Shown here: positions 39,717-47,390 of the stretch, in pieces | Position numbering within the stretch: position 1 is the stretch's first letter | Layout of the letters: each line of letters begins with the position of its first letter | Assembly (NCBI RefSeq): GCF_016909155.1 | Contig: NZ_JAFBFG010000002.1 | Location: forward strand, 62,001 to 126,000 | Direction: 5' to 3' | From: Chryseomicrobium aureum | GTDB taxonomy: Bacteria; Bacillota; Bacilli; Bacillales_A; Planococcaceae | DNA length: 64,000 nt | The notes under the pieces: generated by a model | Told to the model about the DNA's origin: nothing | Seen by the model: only the letters and a program-made list of their open reading frames with translations | Database searches by the model: none | Made by a program: the position numbers and the translations under genes

Positions 39717-40277
39717 ATGAAATTAGTATTACTATTTGGACCTCAAGCTGTTGGGAAGATGACTGTCGGGCAAGAACTTGCCAAAATCACGGAATTAAAA
39801 TTGTTTCACAATCATATGACCATTGATTTGGTCTCGCATTTTTTTGATTATAGTACGAAAAAAGGGCAAGATCTTGTAAATTCATTCAGAAACCAAATCT
39901 TTGAAGAAGTCGCAAAGAGTGATTTAGAGGGCCTCATTTTCACATTCGTATGGCGATTTGATAAACAACTCGATTGGGACTATGTACAAAATGTAGTGGA
40001 TACTTTCGAAGCGGAGAATGCTGAAATTTATTATGTTGAATTAGAAGCAGATCTTGAAGAGCGCCTTGCACGCAATAGCACACCGAACCGTTTAGAACAC
40101 AAACCATTTAAGCGGAATCTAGAATGGTCTCGAAACGATGTCATCACAACGGCTGAGAGGTTCCGGCTGAATTCTCTACCTGATGAGATTTCGTTCTCGA
40201 ATTATCTTCGACTAGATACGATGACAAAAACTGCTGAAGAGACAGCACGAGAAATAAAAAAGCATTTTCAATTTTAG
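39717..40277 (+). CDS. P-loop kinase-like protein (AAA family)
   Basis: A 186-residue nucleotide kinase-like protein. Walker A is GPQAVGKMTVGQEL (residues 8-21), with Met where many have Ser/Thr after Lys, then Thr. NHMTIDLVSHFFDYS and a DREXX-like stretch FVWRFDKQLDWDYV follow; a lid with LEADLEERLARNSTPNRLEHKPFKRNLEWSR (in two parts) ends it. Similar to shikimate-kinase-like proteins of unknown substrate in Bacillus. The start follows CAGGGGATGTT. It lies between two terminators as a single unit. Confidence 0.83.
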   Translation: MKLVLLFGPQAVGKMTVGQELAKITELKLFHNHMTIDLVSHFFDYSTKKGQDLVNSFRNQIFEEVAKSDLEGLIFTFVWRFDKQLDWDYVQNVVDTFEAENAEIYYVELEADLEERLARNSTPNRLEHKPFKRNLEWSRNDVITTAERFRLNSLPDEISFSNYLRLDTMTKTAEETAREIKKHFQF

Positions 40278-40282
40278 CGCGA

Positions 40283-40310
40283 CGGGCATACTGCAGTATG
40301 CTCGTTTTTT
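40283..40310 (+). terminator. terminator after kinase-like gene
   Basis: CGGGCATAC/GTATGCTCG with a four-base TGCA centre (one G-U) and six T residues. Confidence 0.88.
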
Positions 40311-40370
40311 GTTTGGGAAGCGGTTCAAATCAAATAGGAAAAGGGAATAGTAGGACAGGAGGTGAAAACT

Positions 40371-41096
40371 ATGGGCTTTGTTGCGAGTGTACTTTGTATG
40401 ATTGGTTTTGTACTTATCCATTTATTCGCGCGTCATTTAAAGTTTTTACGAAAACGACCACGCAGTCATTTTTTATCGATAGCAGGAGGAATCTCTGTTG
40501 CTTACGTATTTCTTCATTTACTTCCTGAATTAGCAGACTTCCAAGAGAGCTTGAAGGGTGAGGGGATCTTAGGGTTTATTGAACATCATATTTATTTACT
40601 TGCTCTACTGGGGCTCGTGCTTTTTTATGGCTTAGAGAAATATGTAAAGTCTTCGCATAAAGGACGGCGTGAGGGTTCTTCCCTTACACACAATCCAGGT
40701 GTATTCTGGGTACATATTGGAATTTTCACTTTGTATAACTTCAGTATTGGTTATTTACTTGTTCGCGAAGAATTTACGGAATCTCTTGGGCCGCTCGCAT
40801 TTTTTATCGCGCTTGGCGTTCACTTTGTCACAAATGATATCAGTTTAGATGAACAACATGACCGTGATTATGCGCGCTACGGAAGATGGCTTCTTGCTAC
40901 TGCAATTGCCGTAGGATGGGCAGCCGCCACATTTACAGATTTGCATCCATTTATTCTATCTTATTTAGTCGCTTTATTGGCAGGTGGAATTATTTTGAAT
41001 GTTATGAAGGAAGAATTGCCAGAAGAAAGTGAAAGTAGTTTTCGTGCATTCTTTTTAGGGGCAGTAGTGTACAGTTTGATTCTTATTTTTATATAA
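40371..41096 (+). CDS. ZIP-like membrane protein
   Basis: A 241-residue integral membrane protein with about seven helices. SIAGGISVAYVFLHLLPELADF (residues about 38-59) resembles the ZIP transporter helix II signature HLLPE, and ALGVHFVTNDISLDEQHDRDY carries further His/Asp residues in the position of helix IV-V metal ligands. It lacks the long His-rich loop and is divergent, so metal transport is possible but not certain. GTG in the upstream AGGAGGTGAAAACT is part of the ribosome site; the ATG is used. Confidence 0.7.
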   Translation: MGFVASVLCMIGFVLIHLFARHLKFLRKRPRSHFLSIAGGISVAYVFLHLLPELADFQESLKGEGILGFIEHHIYLLALLGLVLFYGLEKYVKSSHKGRREGSSLTHNPGVFWVHIGIFTLYNFSIGYLLVREEFTESLGPLAFFIALGVHFVTNDISLDEQHDRDYARYGRWLLATAIAVGWAAATFTDLHPFILSYLVALLAGGIILNVMKEELPEESESSFRAFFLGAVVYSLILIFI

Positions 41097-41098
41097 AA

Positions 41099-41133
41099 AA
41101 AGAGCCCCTAGACATACGGTCTACTAGGACTCT
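41099..41133 (-). terminator. terminator of the tRNA-Val transcript
   Basis: Leftward, AGAG(T)CCTAG and CTAGGGGCTCT-like arms with an internal bulge are followed by seven U residues. It also follows the ZIP-like gene. Confidence 0.72.
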
Positions 41134-41183
41134 TTCATGTGAAAGCCGTGTTCCGACAGCTTCCACGTGGGTTTGGCACCCAA

Positions 41184-41256
41184 TGATCCCGACTGGGTTC
41201 GAACCAGCGACCTCCACCCTGTCAAGGTGGCGCTCTCCCGGCTGAGCTACAGGATC
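41184..41256 (-). tRNA. tRNA-Val (anticodon GAC)
   Basis: A full 73-base cloverleaf reads leftward: acceptor GATCCTG/CGGGATC (one G-U), D arm GCTC/GAGC, anticodon stem CCACC/GGTGG with loop TTGACAG giving anticodon GAC (valine codons GUC/GUU), and TTCGAAC in the T loop. The discriminator base is A and the 3' CCA is not encoded. Confidence 0.96.
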
Positions 41257-41277
41257 TATTTTTTACTGACAAAGATT

Positions 41278-41305
41278 ATTATACCTCTTTCAAACAAGAG
41301 TGCAA
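41278..41305 (-). promoter_or_regulatory. promoter of tRNA-Val
   Basis: Leftward, TTGCAC at 41305-41300, a 16-base spacer and a perfect TATAAT at 41283-41278, 22 bases before the tRNA 5' end. Confidence 0.8.
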
Positions 41306-41397
41306 GAACTATTTTGTATGCATATAAAAACTTGTTTTGTCCCCCTTGGATACCTGGTAAACTAAAACCAGAATCTTAAAGGAAAAGAGGAGACTCG

Positions 41398-42330
41398 ATG
41401 ACACTTAAAGAATATGAAAAACAACTAGAAGAACTCTTCATTGACTGTGAGAGAAACTGTGAAAACAATGGAAAGGTTGCTTCTTATATACCTGCCCTCG
41501 AACGCGTAGACCCTGATATCTTTGCCGTCAGCATTATGGACACACAAGGACGTTCCATTTCGAGTGGAGACATCGACTTCAAATTTACGATGCAGAGTAT
41601 TTCAAAAGTCGTGATTTTCTTATATGCCTTAGAAAATTACGGAGAGGAAGCCGTCTTTGAACGAATAACTCTAGATCCGACAGGGGACCCCTTCAACACC
41701 ATCATGGGGATTCAAAGTACATCAGAGGGGAACGTGCACAACCCGATGATTAATTCTGGTGCCATCGTGCTGAGTTCGATGATTGCAGAAAAAGAAGGTC
41801 CGGAAGCTTTGCGAAATATGCTGGAGTTCACTCGGACACTTACAGGAGATGATGGCATCTACGTCGATGTCGAAGTCTTTGACTCTGAAAAGTCCACAGC
41901 CCTTCGGAATAAAGCGATTGCTTACTTCTTGCAGGCATCGGGATCTATCCATGATACAGAAGACTCGCTCGACTTATACTTCCAAATGTGTTCCATCGCT
42001 GTAACTGTCGAAGACATTGCCCGAATGGGTGCGCTTCTTGCCAATAAAGGAATTGATCCTTTTTCAAACGAACGAATTCTGCAAGATGCCAATGTGAAAA
42101 CAGCAAATGCCTACATGCTGCTTAGTGGAATGTATGATGCGTCTTCACGCTTCACCATCAAAGTTGGATTTCCTGCAAAAAGTGGTGTTTCCGGAAGTAT
42201 TTTAGCTGTTGTCAGTGACCGGATGGGGATTGGTATTTTATCTCCACCACTTGATTCTAGAGGGAATAGCGTGAAGGGAATCCAATTGTTAAAAAAGCTC
42301 TCAGAACAATGGGACCTCTCTGTATTTTGA
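41398..42330 (+). CDS. glsA: glutaminase
   Basis: Hydrolyses glutamine to glutamate and ammonia in the cytosol. The 310-residue protein has the serine-dependent beta-lactamase-like fold of bacterial glutaminases: GKVASYIPALERVDPDIFAVSI near the start, the Ser-x-x-Lys nucleophile pair in TMQSISK (Ser67/Lys70), NPMINSGAIVLSSMI (about 114-128), QMCSIAVTVEDIARMGALLANKG, and the C-terminal KSGVSGSILAVV loop. Length is standard. GAGGAG lies six bases before the ATG. Single gene with its own terminator; no glutamine transporter adjoins it. Confidence 0.96.
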   Translation: MTLKEYEKQLEELFIDCERNCENNGKVASYIPALERVDPDIFAVSIMDTQGRSISSGDIDFKFTMQSISKVVIFLYALENYGEEAVFERITLDPTGDPFNTIMGIQSTSEGNVHNPMINSGAIVLSSMIAEKEGPEALRNMLEFTRTLTGDDGIYVDVEVFDSEKSTALRNKAIAYFLQASGSIHDTEDSLDLYFQMCSIAVTVEDIARMGALLANKGIDPFSNERILQDANVKTANAYMLLSGMYDASSRFTIKVGFPAKSGVSGSILAVVSDRMGIGILSPPLDSRGNSVKGIQLLKKLSEQWDLSVF

Positions 42331-42337
42331 TACTACT

Positions 42338-42370
42338 AAGGCCTCTCGCAAAATGCGACAGGCCTTTTTT
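42338..42370 (+). terminator. terminator after glsA
   Basis: AAGGCCT/AGGCCTT and TCGCA/TGCGA stems with a C:C mismatch between, followed by six T residues. Confidence 0.93.
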
Positions 42371-42427
42371 CTTACGTTAAGAAAGAGAAGTTCCAAATAT
42401 CCCACAATAATTAGTGTATTTCAAATA

Positions 42428-42456
42428 TTGAAATAATTATTGCCTTATATTATGAT
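42428..42456 (+). promoter_or_regulatory. promoter of cstA copy 2
   Basis: TTGAAA at 42428-42433, a 17-base spacer and TATGAT at 42451-42456, 42 bases before the start codon. Confidence 0.65.
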
Positions 42457-42497
42457 GAGGTAGTAATCACTACTGGAAAATGGGAGGGGATTTGGAA

Positions 42498-44234
42498 ATG
42501 AATGCGATTGCACTTGCCTCGATAGGGTTGTTTGTTTTTATTTTAGGTTACCGGTTTTATTCAAAGTTTTTAGCAGAGAAAATCTTCAAGCTTGACCCGA
42601 ATTACGTGACACCTGCTCATCGTTTTGAAGATGGGGTAGACTTCGTGCCGACAAACAAATGGGTACTATGGGGGCATCACTTTACATCTGTAGCAGGAGC
42701 TGCACCAATCTTAGGTCCTGCAATTGCTGTTTACTGGGGATGGCTACCAGCCTTCTTATGGGTTGTTTTAGGTACAGTTTTTGCAGCAGGGTTCCATGAT
42801 TTCGGAACACTTGTATTGTCCGTGCGAAATAAAGGACAATCTGTCGGTACGCTTGCTCACCGTCTAATTGGCCAGCGCGGAAAGATTTTGTTCTTATTCA
42901 TTATTTTAATTTTAGTATTAATGGTAAACGCAGTGTTTGCTTGGGTAATCGCGAATCTCTTTATTTCCTTCCCGGCGGCTGTTTTACCAGTCATGATTCA
43001 AATTCCGCTCGCGATTTGGATCGGATATTCGGTGTATAAAAAGCAAGGCAAGATGTTGATTCCAAGTTTGATCGCTTTAGTTGTAATGTATGCGACAGCT
43101 GTCATCGCAAGTAGTGTTGACTGGTTGCAGATTGACCTTGTCCGTTACATGGGCGGCGAAGAAGGCGCTGGATTGTTTGGATTAGGCGCTATTTCTACAG
43201 CGTTCTTTATTTGGATTGTATTTTTGATGGTGTATGTCTACATAGCTTCCACATTACCGGTGTGGCAACTTTTACAGCCACGTGACTTTATCAACTCGCA
43301 TCAATTAGTTGTTGGTTTGTTTATTCTTTATGCAGGGTTGTTATTCTCAAACCCGCAGATTACAGCACCAATGACGAATGAAACAAACGATGTTTCTTGG
43401 TTGCCATTACTCTTCATCACAATCGCATGTGGCGCGATTTCTGGATTCCACGGACTGGTTTCTTCCGGGACATCGTCTAAGCAACTTTATAAAGAGACAG
43501 ATGCGCGCTTTGTAGGGTATGCCGGAGCGGTTGGAGAAGGTGTGCTAGCACTTGTATCCATCATTGCCGTCATTACATTCTTCCCGACTGCAGATGCGTT
43601 CCGCGAGAGTTATTCAAGCTTTGCCGCTGCAAGTGGTGGTGGATTAGGAAACTTCGTACAAGGGGCTGCCCAACTCGCAGAAGGTCTTTTCATTCCAGCA
43701 AACATTGCGACGACCATTGTGTCCATCATTGTTATTAGTTTCGCAGCGACAACACTTGACACATCTGTTCGTTTGATGCGCTATATCATCGCGGAACTTG
43801 GTCAAGAATACAACCTACCTGTTCTGACGAAGACGCATGTTGCAACAAGTATTGCGGTTGCTTCTTCTGCGGCACTAGTCTTGATTCCAGAAGGACCAAA
43901 CGGTTTTGGTTCTGGTGGTTACTTATTATGGCCGCTGTTTGGAACATCGAACCAGTTACTTGCAGGAATTTCGTTATTGCTTCTGACAATCTGGTTGAAA
44001 TGGCTCGGCCGTAATTATTGGGTTGCACTCATCCCGATGATCTTCCTGATTTTCATGACGATGTATGCGATGGCGCAACAAGTCTTCTTCCAATGGGCGA
44101 TATGGGGAAGTAACCCGAATACCCTATTGTTCGTATTCGGAGCTATCATTTTCGGATTCACACTGTGGATCTTGTTGACAGCTGCATCTGCTCTCCGTAA
44201 AGGAATCGATCCGAATTACAATTTCGACGAGTAA
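42498..44234 (+). CDS. cstA: CstA-family carbon starvation/pyruvate transporter, copy 2
   Basis: A 578-residue carrier with about 16 hydrophobic helices. Motifs: GYRFYSKFLAEKIFKLDPNYVTPAHRFEDGVDFVPTNKWVLWGHHFTSVAGAAPILGPAIA, in successive parts over residues 14-75; VFAAGFHDFGTLVLSVRNKGQS; GAISGFHGLVSSGTSSKQL; SFAATTLDTSVRLMRYII. It is the long, complete form of the family, unlike copy 1. An earlier ATG lies in the ribosome site GGGAGGGG. Downstream on the same strand are a small CC-ending protein and an ArsA-like ATPase, with only a weak hairpin between. Confidence 0.92.
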   Translation: MNAIALASIGLFVFILGYRFYSKFLAEKIFKLDPNYVTPAHRFEDGVDFVPTNKWVLWGHHFTSVAGAAPILGPAIAVYWGWLPAFLWVVLGTVFAAGFHDFGTLVLSVRNKGQSVGTLAHRLIGQRGKILFLFIILILVLMVNAVFAWVIANLFISFPAAVLPVMIQIPLAIWIGYSVYKKQGKMLIPSLIALVVMYATAVIASSVDWLQIDLVRYMGGEEGAGLFGLGAISTAFFIWIVFLMVYVYIASTLPVWQLLQPRDFINSHQLVVGLFILYAGLLFSNPQITAPMTNETNDVSWLPLLFITIACGAISGFHGLVSSGTSSKQLYKETDARFVGYAGAVGEGVLALVSIIAVITFFPTADAFRESYSSFAAASGGGLGNFVQGAAQLAEGLFIPANIATTIVSIIVISFAATTLDTSVRLMRYIIAELGQEYNLPVLTKTHVATSIAVASSAALVLIPEGPNGFGSGGYLLWPLFGTSNQLLAGISLLLLTIWLKWLGRNYWVALIPMIFLIFMTMYAMAQQVFFQWAIWGSNPNTLLFVFGAIIFGFTLWILLTAASALRKGIDPNYNFDE

Positions 44235-44238
44235 AACT

Positions 44239-44263
44239 AGGGCCGCTGCAAGGCGGTTCTTTT
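44239..44263 (+). terminator. weak hairpin, partial terminator
   Basis: AGGGCCGC pairs with GCGGTTCT using two G-U pairs, followed by TTTTC. It lies just before the ribosome site of the small CC gene and may only reduce read-through. Confidence 0.4.
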
Positions 44264-44282
44264 CTATGAAGGAGGAAGAGAC

Positions 44283-44546
44283 ATGTCACTCTTTGAGAAG
44301 ATGAAGGCATTGGTGGCATTTTATGAAGAGGTCTTATCGATGCCACACCGATCTGAAATCGTACGGGAACTCAGAGACCAAGACGATATGTTTTTATTCA
44401 TGTTGTACTCCGAGATGCTTGGAATTCCAAATCCGGCCTACTATTACACATTGGAATTATATCCATATATGATGGAACAATTTCATGACTGGCATCTCCG
44501 GATGGGGATGGATAAATCACCAATGACGGGATTCCGTTGTTGTTAG
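44283..44546 (+). CDS. small CstA-linked protein ending in a double cysteine (cory-CC-star type)
   Basis: An 87-residue, acidic, aromatic-rich protein: MSLFEKMKALVAFYEEVLSM at the start, then DDMFLFMLYSEMLGIPNPAYYYTLELYPYMMEQFHDWHLRMG and a C-terminal GFRCC. The final Cys-Cys and the Pro-Asn-Pro-Ala-Tyr centre recall the small proteins annotated as cory-CC-star, which sit beside CstA genes in Bacillales, analogous in position to YbdD next to E. coli cstA. Function unknown. AAGGAGG precedes the ATG, and the ATPase gene starts 11 bases after its stop. Confidence 0.8.
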   Translation: MSLFEKMKALVAFYEEVLSMPHRSEIVRELRDQDDMFLFMLYSEMLGIPNPAYYYTLELYPYMMEQFHDWHLRMGMDKSPMTGFRCC

Positions 44547-44557
44547 GGGGATACACC

Positions 44558-45478
44558 ATGACGACACAGCAGATTGTATTTGTAGGAGGAAAAGGCGGGG
44601 TTGGAAAGTCGACATCAGCGGCTGCGATTGCGTGGAAGTTTGCAGCTGATGGGTTGAAAACGTTACTTGTCTCTACAGACCCCGCGCACAATGTAGGAGA
44701 TATCTTTGACACCCAGATCGGCGGGGAAGGGAAAGAGGTCTCGCCGAACTTGTTTGCGCTAGAAATTGACCCGGAGACCGAAACGACCAAATATATTGAC
44801 CAAGTGAAGGTGAATGTAAAAGGAACCGTCAATCCGACCATGATGCAAGAAGTATACAGACAGCTTGATACAGCTAAAGCTTCTCCAGGAGCAGATGAAG
44901 CCGCGCTGTTCGATAAGATTGTATCGATTGTGTTGGATGAGCGCGCGACCTATGACAAGATTGTCTTTGATACGGCTCCGACAGGTCATACGATCCGCTT
45001 GCTGACGTTACCGGAGCTAATGGGTGTATGGATTGAAGGGTTGTTACAGAAGCGCGAAAAGACGAATGAGAATTATGCACAACTTTTAAATGACGGAAAA
45101 CCGAGAGAAGACCCGATTTATGATGTGTTGCGAGAACGGCAACGTCGATTTAAAGCGGTACGGGAGGTTTTATTAGATGAGACGATGACAGGATACATCT
45201 TTGTTTTGAATCCTGAGCGATTGCCCATTTTAGAGACTCAGAAAGCCGTCGATCTTCTTCACAATTATGGCATCCATGTTCGCACATTGATTGTAAATAA
45301 AGTGTTACCTGATGAAGTGGAGGGTGCGTTTATGATTGAGCGTAAAGAAGCAGAAGCACCATATCTCGCGACGATTGACAAGCGCTTTCCGAAGCAGAGG
45401 AAAATCAGAATTCCATTTTTTGCTCGAGATATTTCAACGAAAGAGCAATTTGAAAAATACGCAGCGCATTTGGAGTAG
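44558..45478 (+). CDS. ArsA/GET3-family P-loop ATPase
   Basis: A 306-residue soluble ATPase. The deviant Walker A GGKGGVGKST (residues 10-19), switch I DPAHN (with Asn where Ser is usual), and switch II DTAPTGHTIRLLTLPE (about 145-160) place it in the ArsA/GET3 group, which couples ATP to membrane-protein or oxyanion handling. The whole protein contains no cysteine, so it has neither the arsenite-binding Cys of ArsA nor the zinc CxxC of GET3; arsenic resistance is therefore unlikely. An upstream ORF start overlaps the small CC gene; AGGGGG before this ATG sets it. It forms one unit with cstA copy 2 and the CC protein. Confidence 0.88.
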   Translation: MTTQQIVFVGGKGGVGKSTSAAAIAWKFAADGLKTLLVSTDPAHNVGDIFDTQIGGEGKEVSPNLFALEIDPETETTKYIDQVKVNVKGTVNPTMMQEVYRQLDTAKASPGADEAALFDKIVSIVLDERATYDKIVFDTAPTGHTIRLLTLPELMGVWIEGLLQKREKTNENYAQLLNDGKPREDPIYDVLRERQRRFKAVREVLLDETMTGYIFVLNPERLPILETQKAVDLLHNYGIHVRTLIVNKVLPDEVEGAFMIERKEAEAPYLATIDKRFPKQRKIRIPFFARDISTKEQFEKYAAHLE

Positions 45479-45481
45479 TAA

Positions 45482-45526
45482 AAAAAAGCACTTTCTTTAG
45501 GTATGAATCTAAAGAAGGTGCTTTTT
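45482..45526. terminator. bidirectional terminator (recurrent stem type)
   Basis: AAAAGCACTTTCTTTAG pairs with its complement at 45509-45525 (one mismatch), with A and T runs. The AGAAGGTGCT arm is shared with the hairpins at 20986 and 35721. Confidence 0.92.
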
Positions 45527-45528
45527 GA

Positions 45529-46323
45529 TTAAGGAGTTTGTCTACGCTCGATTTCTAAAAACTCGAGAATAAAGTCCAAATACAAGAGCCGCTGCTCGAC
45601 ATTTGGTGCATGTCCAGACTCATTGAATTCGGCAAACGTTGCATGTGGGATGAGTCGAGCGGTCTCTCGTCCTTCTTCTGCCGGATTTAATTGGTCATGG
45701 TCCCCACTGATGACGAGAGTTTTTGCTGAAATTCTCTGTAGTTCATCTTTGAAATCAAATCCAAGAAGTGCATCGTTTGCAGCTTGAATCTGGTCAGCTG
45801 TCATGGAATCTGACTTTTTCGCTGCTTCTTTGCTCCATTGTCCAACAGCCTGCAAATCATGGTACATGTATTTGGACGCTTTTAAGATTTTCGCGTTGTG
45901 GGTTAACCCCTCAAGTTCCTCACTGTGAGACTCAAATAGAGCTTGCATGGAAGAGGTTTTTCCAGAAGATTTTGTTGCAACCAATACAAGTTTCTCTACT
46001 CTTTCACCTAATCGAATAGCAAGAGCTTGTGCGATATAACTGCCCATTGAAACGCCGATGATAGAGAGGCGAGATAAACCGAGTTCCTCGATCAGTGCCA
46101 CGCAATCCTCTATCATTGAATCAAGAGTATAAGTCGCGGGGCGTGTTGAATCGCCGTGTCCACGAAGGTCAGGTGCGATGACACGTACATATTTTTGTAA
46201 GACTTTTACTTCCTCATCAAACATATGTCGATTTCCTGTTAGTCCGTGAAGTAGCAACACAGCGGGTCCGGAACCTTTTTCTGTGAAAGTGAGTTGAATA
46301 TCATTTACTGTAGTTGTCAACAT
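45529..46323 (-). CDS. alpha/beta hydrolase
   Basis: A 264-residue alpha/beta-hydrolase fold enzyme. The oxyanion loop is VLLLHGLTGNRHMFDEE (residues 22-38), APDLRGHGDSTRPATYTL gives the DLRGHG motif, the nucleophile Ser lies in GVSMGSYIAQA (near 93), the acid in SGDHDQLNP (near 210) and the His in NESGHAPNVEQ (near 240). The pattern resembles lactonases or 3-oxoadipate enol-lactonases and BioH-like esterases, so the substrate is open. GAAGGAGG is before the ATG. Monocistronic. Confidence 0.88.
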   Translation of the reverse strand: MLTTTVNDIQLTFTEKGSGPAVLLLHGLTGNRHMFDEEVKVLQKYVRVIAPDLRGHGDSTRPATYTLDSMIEDCVALIEELGLSRLSIIGVSMGSYIAQALAIRLGERVEKLVLVATKSSGKTSSMQALFESHSEELEGLTHNAKILKASKYMYHDLQAVGQWSKEAAKKSDSMTADQIQAANDALLGFDFKDELQRISAKTLVISGDHDQLNPAEEGRETARLIPHATFAEFNESGHAPNVEQRLLYLDFILEFLEIERRQTP

Positions 46324-46377
46324 TCTGGTGCCTCCTTCTCGTTACTTGTTTTATGCCCAATTACTAGAAAACTAAAC

Positions 46378-46402
46378 GTTTTAAATGCCGATGCTAGGGA
46401 AA
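46378..46402 (+). promoter_or_regulatory. sigma-B-like promoter of the SDR gene
   Basis: GTTTTAA at 46378-46384, 12 bases, then GGGAAA at 46397-46402, 34 bases before the start. The same GGGAAA -10 variant occurs before the YdaT-like gene. Confidence 0.5.
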
Positions 46403-46436
46403 ACAAGTAAAAGAGCAAACATGGAGGAGGAATTCG

Positions 46437-47303
46437 ATGAATATTCATGAACGTCAACAAGATGGTCAACCACCTCAGACGCAAAGTACACAACCAGGGG
46501 TAGAGTCAAAAATGGATCCGGCACCTGTCCATCCGACGGACTATATCGGGGCTGGAAAACTCAAAGGCAAAGTCGCGCTTATTACAGGGGGCGACAGTGG
46601 GATTGGAAAAGCCGTCGCCATAGCTTTCGCGGCAGAGGGTGCGCATATTATTATCAATTATTTAGATGAGGATGAAGATGCAGAAGAGACAAAAGCACTT
46701 GTAGAAGAACGGGGAGGAAAAGCGCTCCTTATGAAAGGTGACGTTTCAAGCGAAGACTTCTGTAAGACGCTCGTTCAGAAAGCTGTCGATGAGTTTGGAC
46801 AGCTCGATATTCTTGTGAATAACGCGGCAAAACAATTCCCGCAGAAGTCGCTAGAAGATATAACAGCTGAGCAATGGGATCTTACGTATAAGACAAATAT
46901 CTATCCGATTTTTTATCTATCGAAATTCGCACTCCCTCATTTGAAACAGGGCAGCTCAATTATAAACACAACATCTGTGACAACGTATATGGGGAACGAA
47001 GAGTTGATTGATTATGCTTCAACAAAAGGGGCAATCGTCGGCTTTACGCGTAGCCTGGCTCAAAATGTGGCACCAAAAGGCATACGGGTGAACATGGTAG
47101 CTCCTGGGCCGATTTGGACACCACTGATTCCTGCAACATTTGATAAAGAGCATGTGGAGGAGTTTGGAGTAGGGACACCTTTAGGCCGACCTGGACAACC
47201 GCGTGATTTGGTCGGCGCATATGTGTTATTGGCTTCTGAAGACGGCGCGTATATGACAGGTCAATGTATCCATGTTAACGGTGGAATGTTGATGAGTTCG
47301 TAA
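46437..47303 (+). CDS. short-chain dehydrogenase, general stress protein 39-like
   Basis: A 288-residue NAD(P)-dependent oxidoreductase. A 45-residue N-terminal extension (NIHERQQDGQPPQTQSTQPG) and DYIGAGKLKGKVALITGGDSGIGKA (in two parts) are characteristic of GSP39/YdaD-type SDRs. The cofactor motif is GGDSGIG, the active site VLVNNAAKQ, then Ser in TTSVTTY and Tyr-x-x-x-Lys as YASTKGA, with PGPIWTPLIPAT near the C-terminus. The substrate is unknown. GAGGAGG precedes the ATG. The sigma-B-like promoter fits its stress-protein relatives. Confidence 0.93.
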   Translation: MNIHERQQDGQPPQTQSTQPGVESKMDPAPVHPTDYIGAGKLKGKVALITGGDSGIGKAVAIAFAAEGAHIIINYLDEDEDAEETKALVEERGGKALLMKGDVSSEDFCKTLVQKAVDEFGQLDILVNNAAKQFPQKSLEDITAEQWDLTYKTNIYPIFYLSKFALPHLKQGSSIINTTSVTTYMGNEELIDYASTKGAIVGFTRSLAQNVAPKGIRVNMVAPGPIWTPLIPATFDKEHVEEFGVGTPLGRPGQPRDLVGAYVLLASEDGAYMTGQCIHVNGGMLMSS

Positions 47304-47329
47304 AGAGTAGCGAAGGCTGCTCTTTTTTC
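47304..47329 (+). terminator. terminator after the SDR gene
   Basis: AGAGTAGC/GCTGCTCT with one G-U and a GAAG loop, followed by six T residues. Confidence 0.85.
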
Positions 47330-47390
47330 TTTGGCCTAAAGCATGTACAATAGAACATGGAAATTTACTAGAGAGAGGGCAGTACACCTA

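Noticed and set aside
44558-45478. Arsenical pump ATPase (arsA)
   Set aside because: The protein has no cysteine and no arsB/arsD/arsR is nearby; the CstA context fits better.
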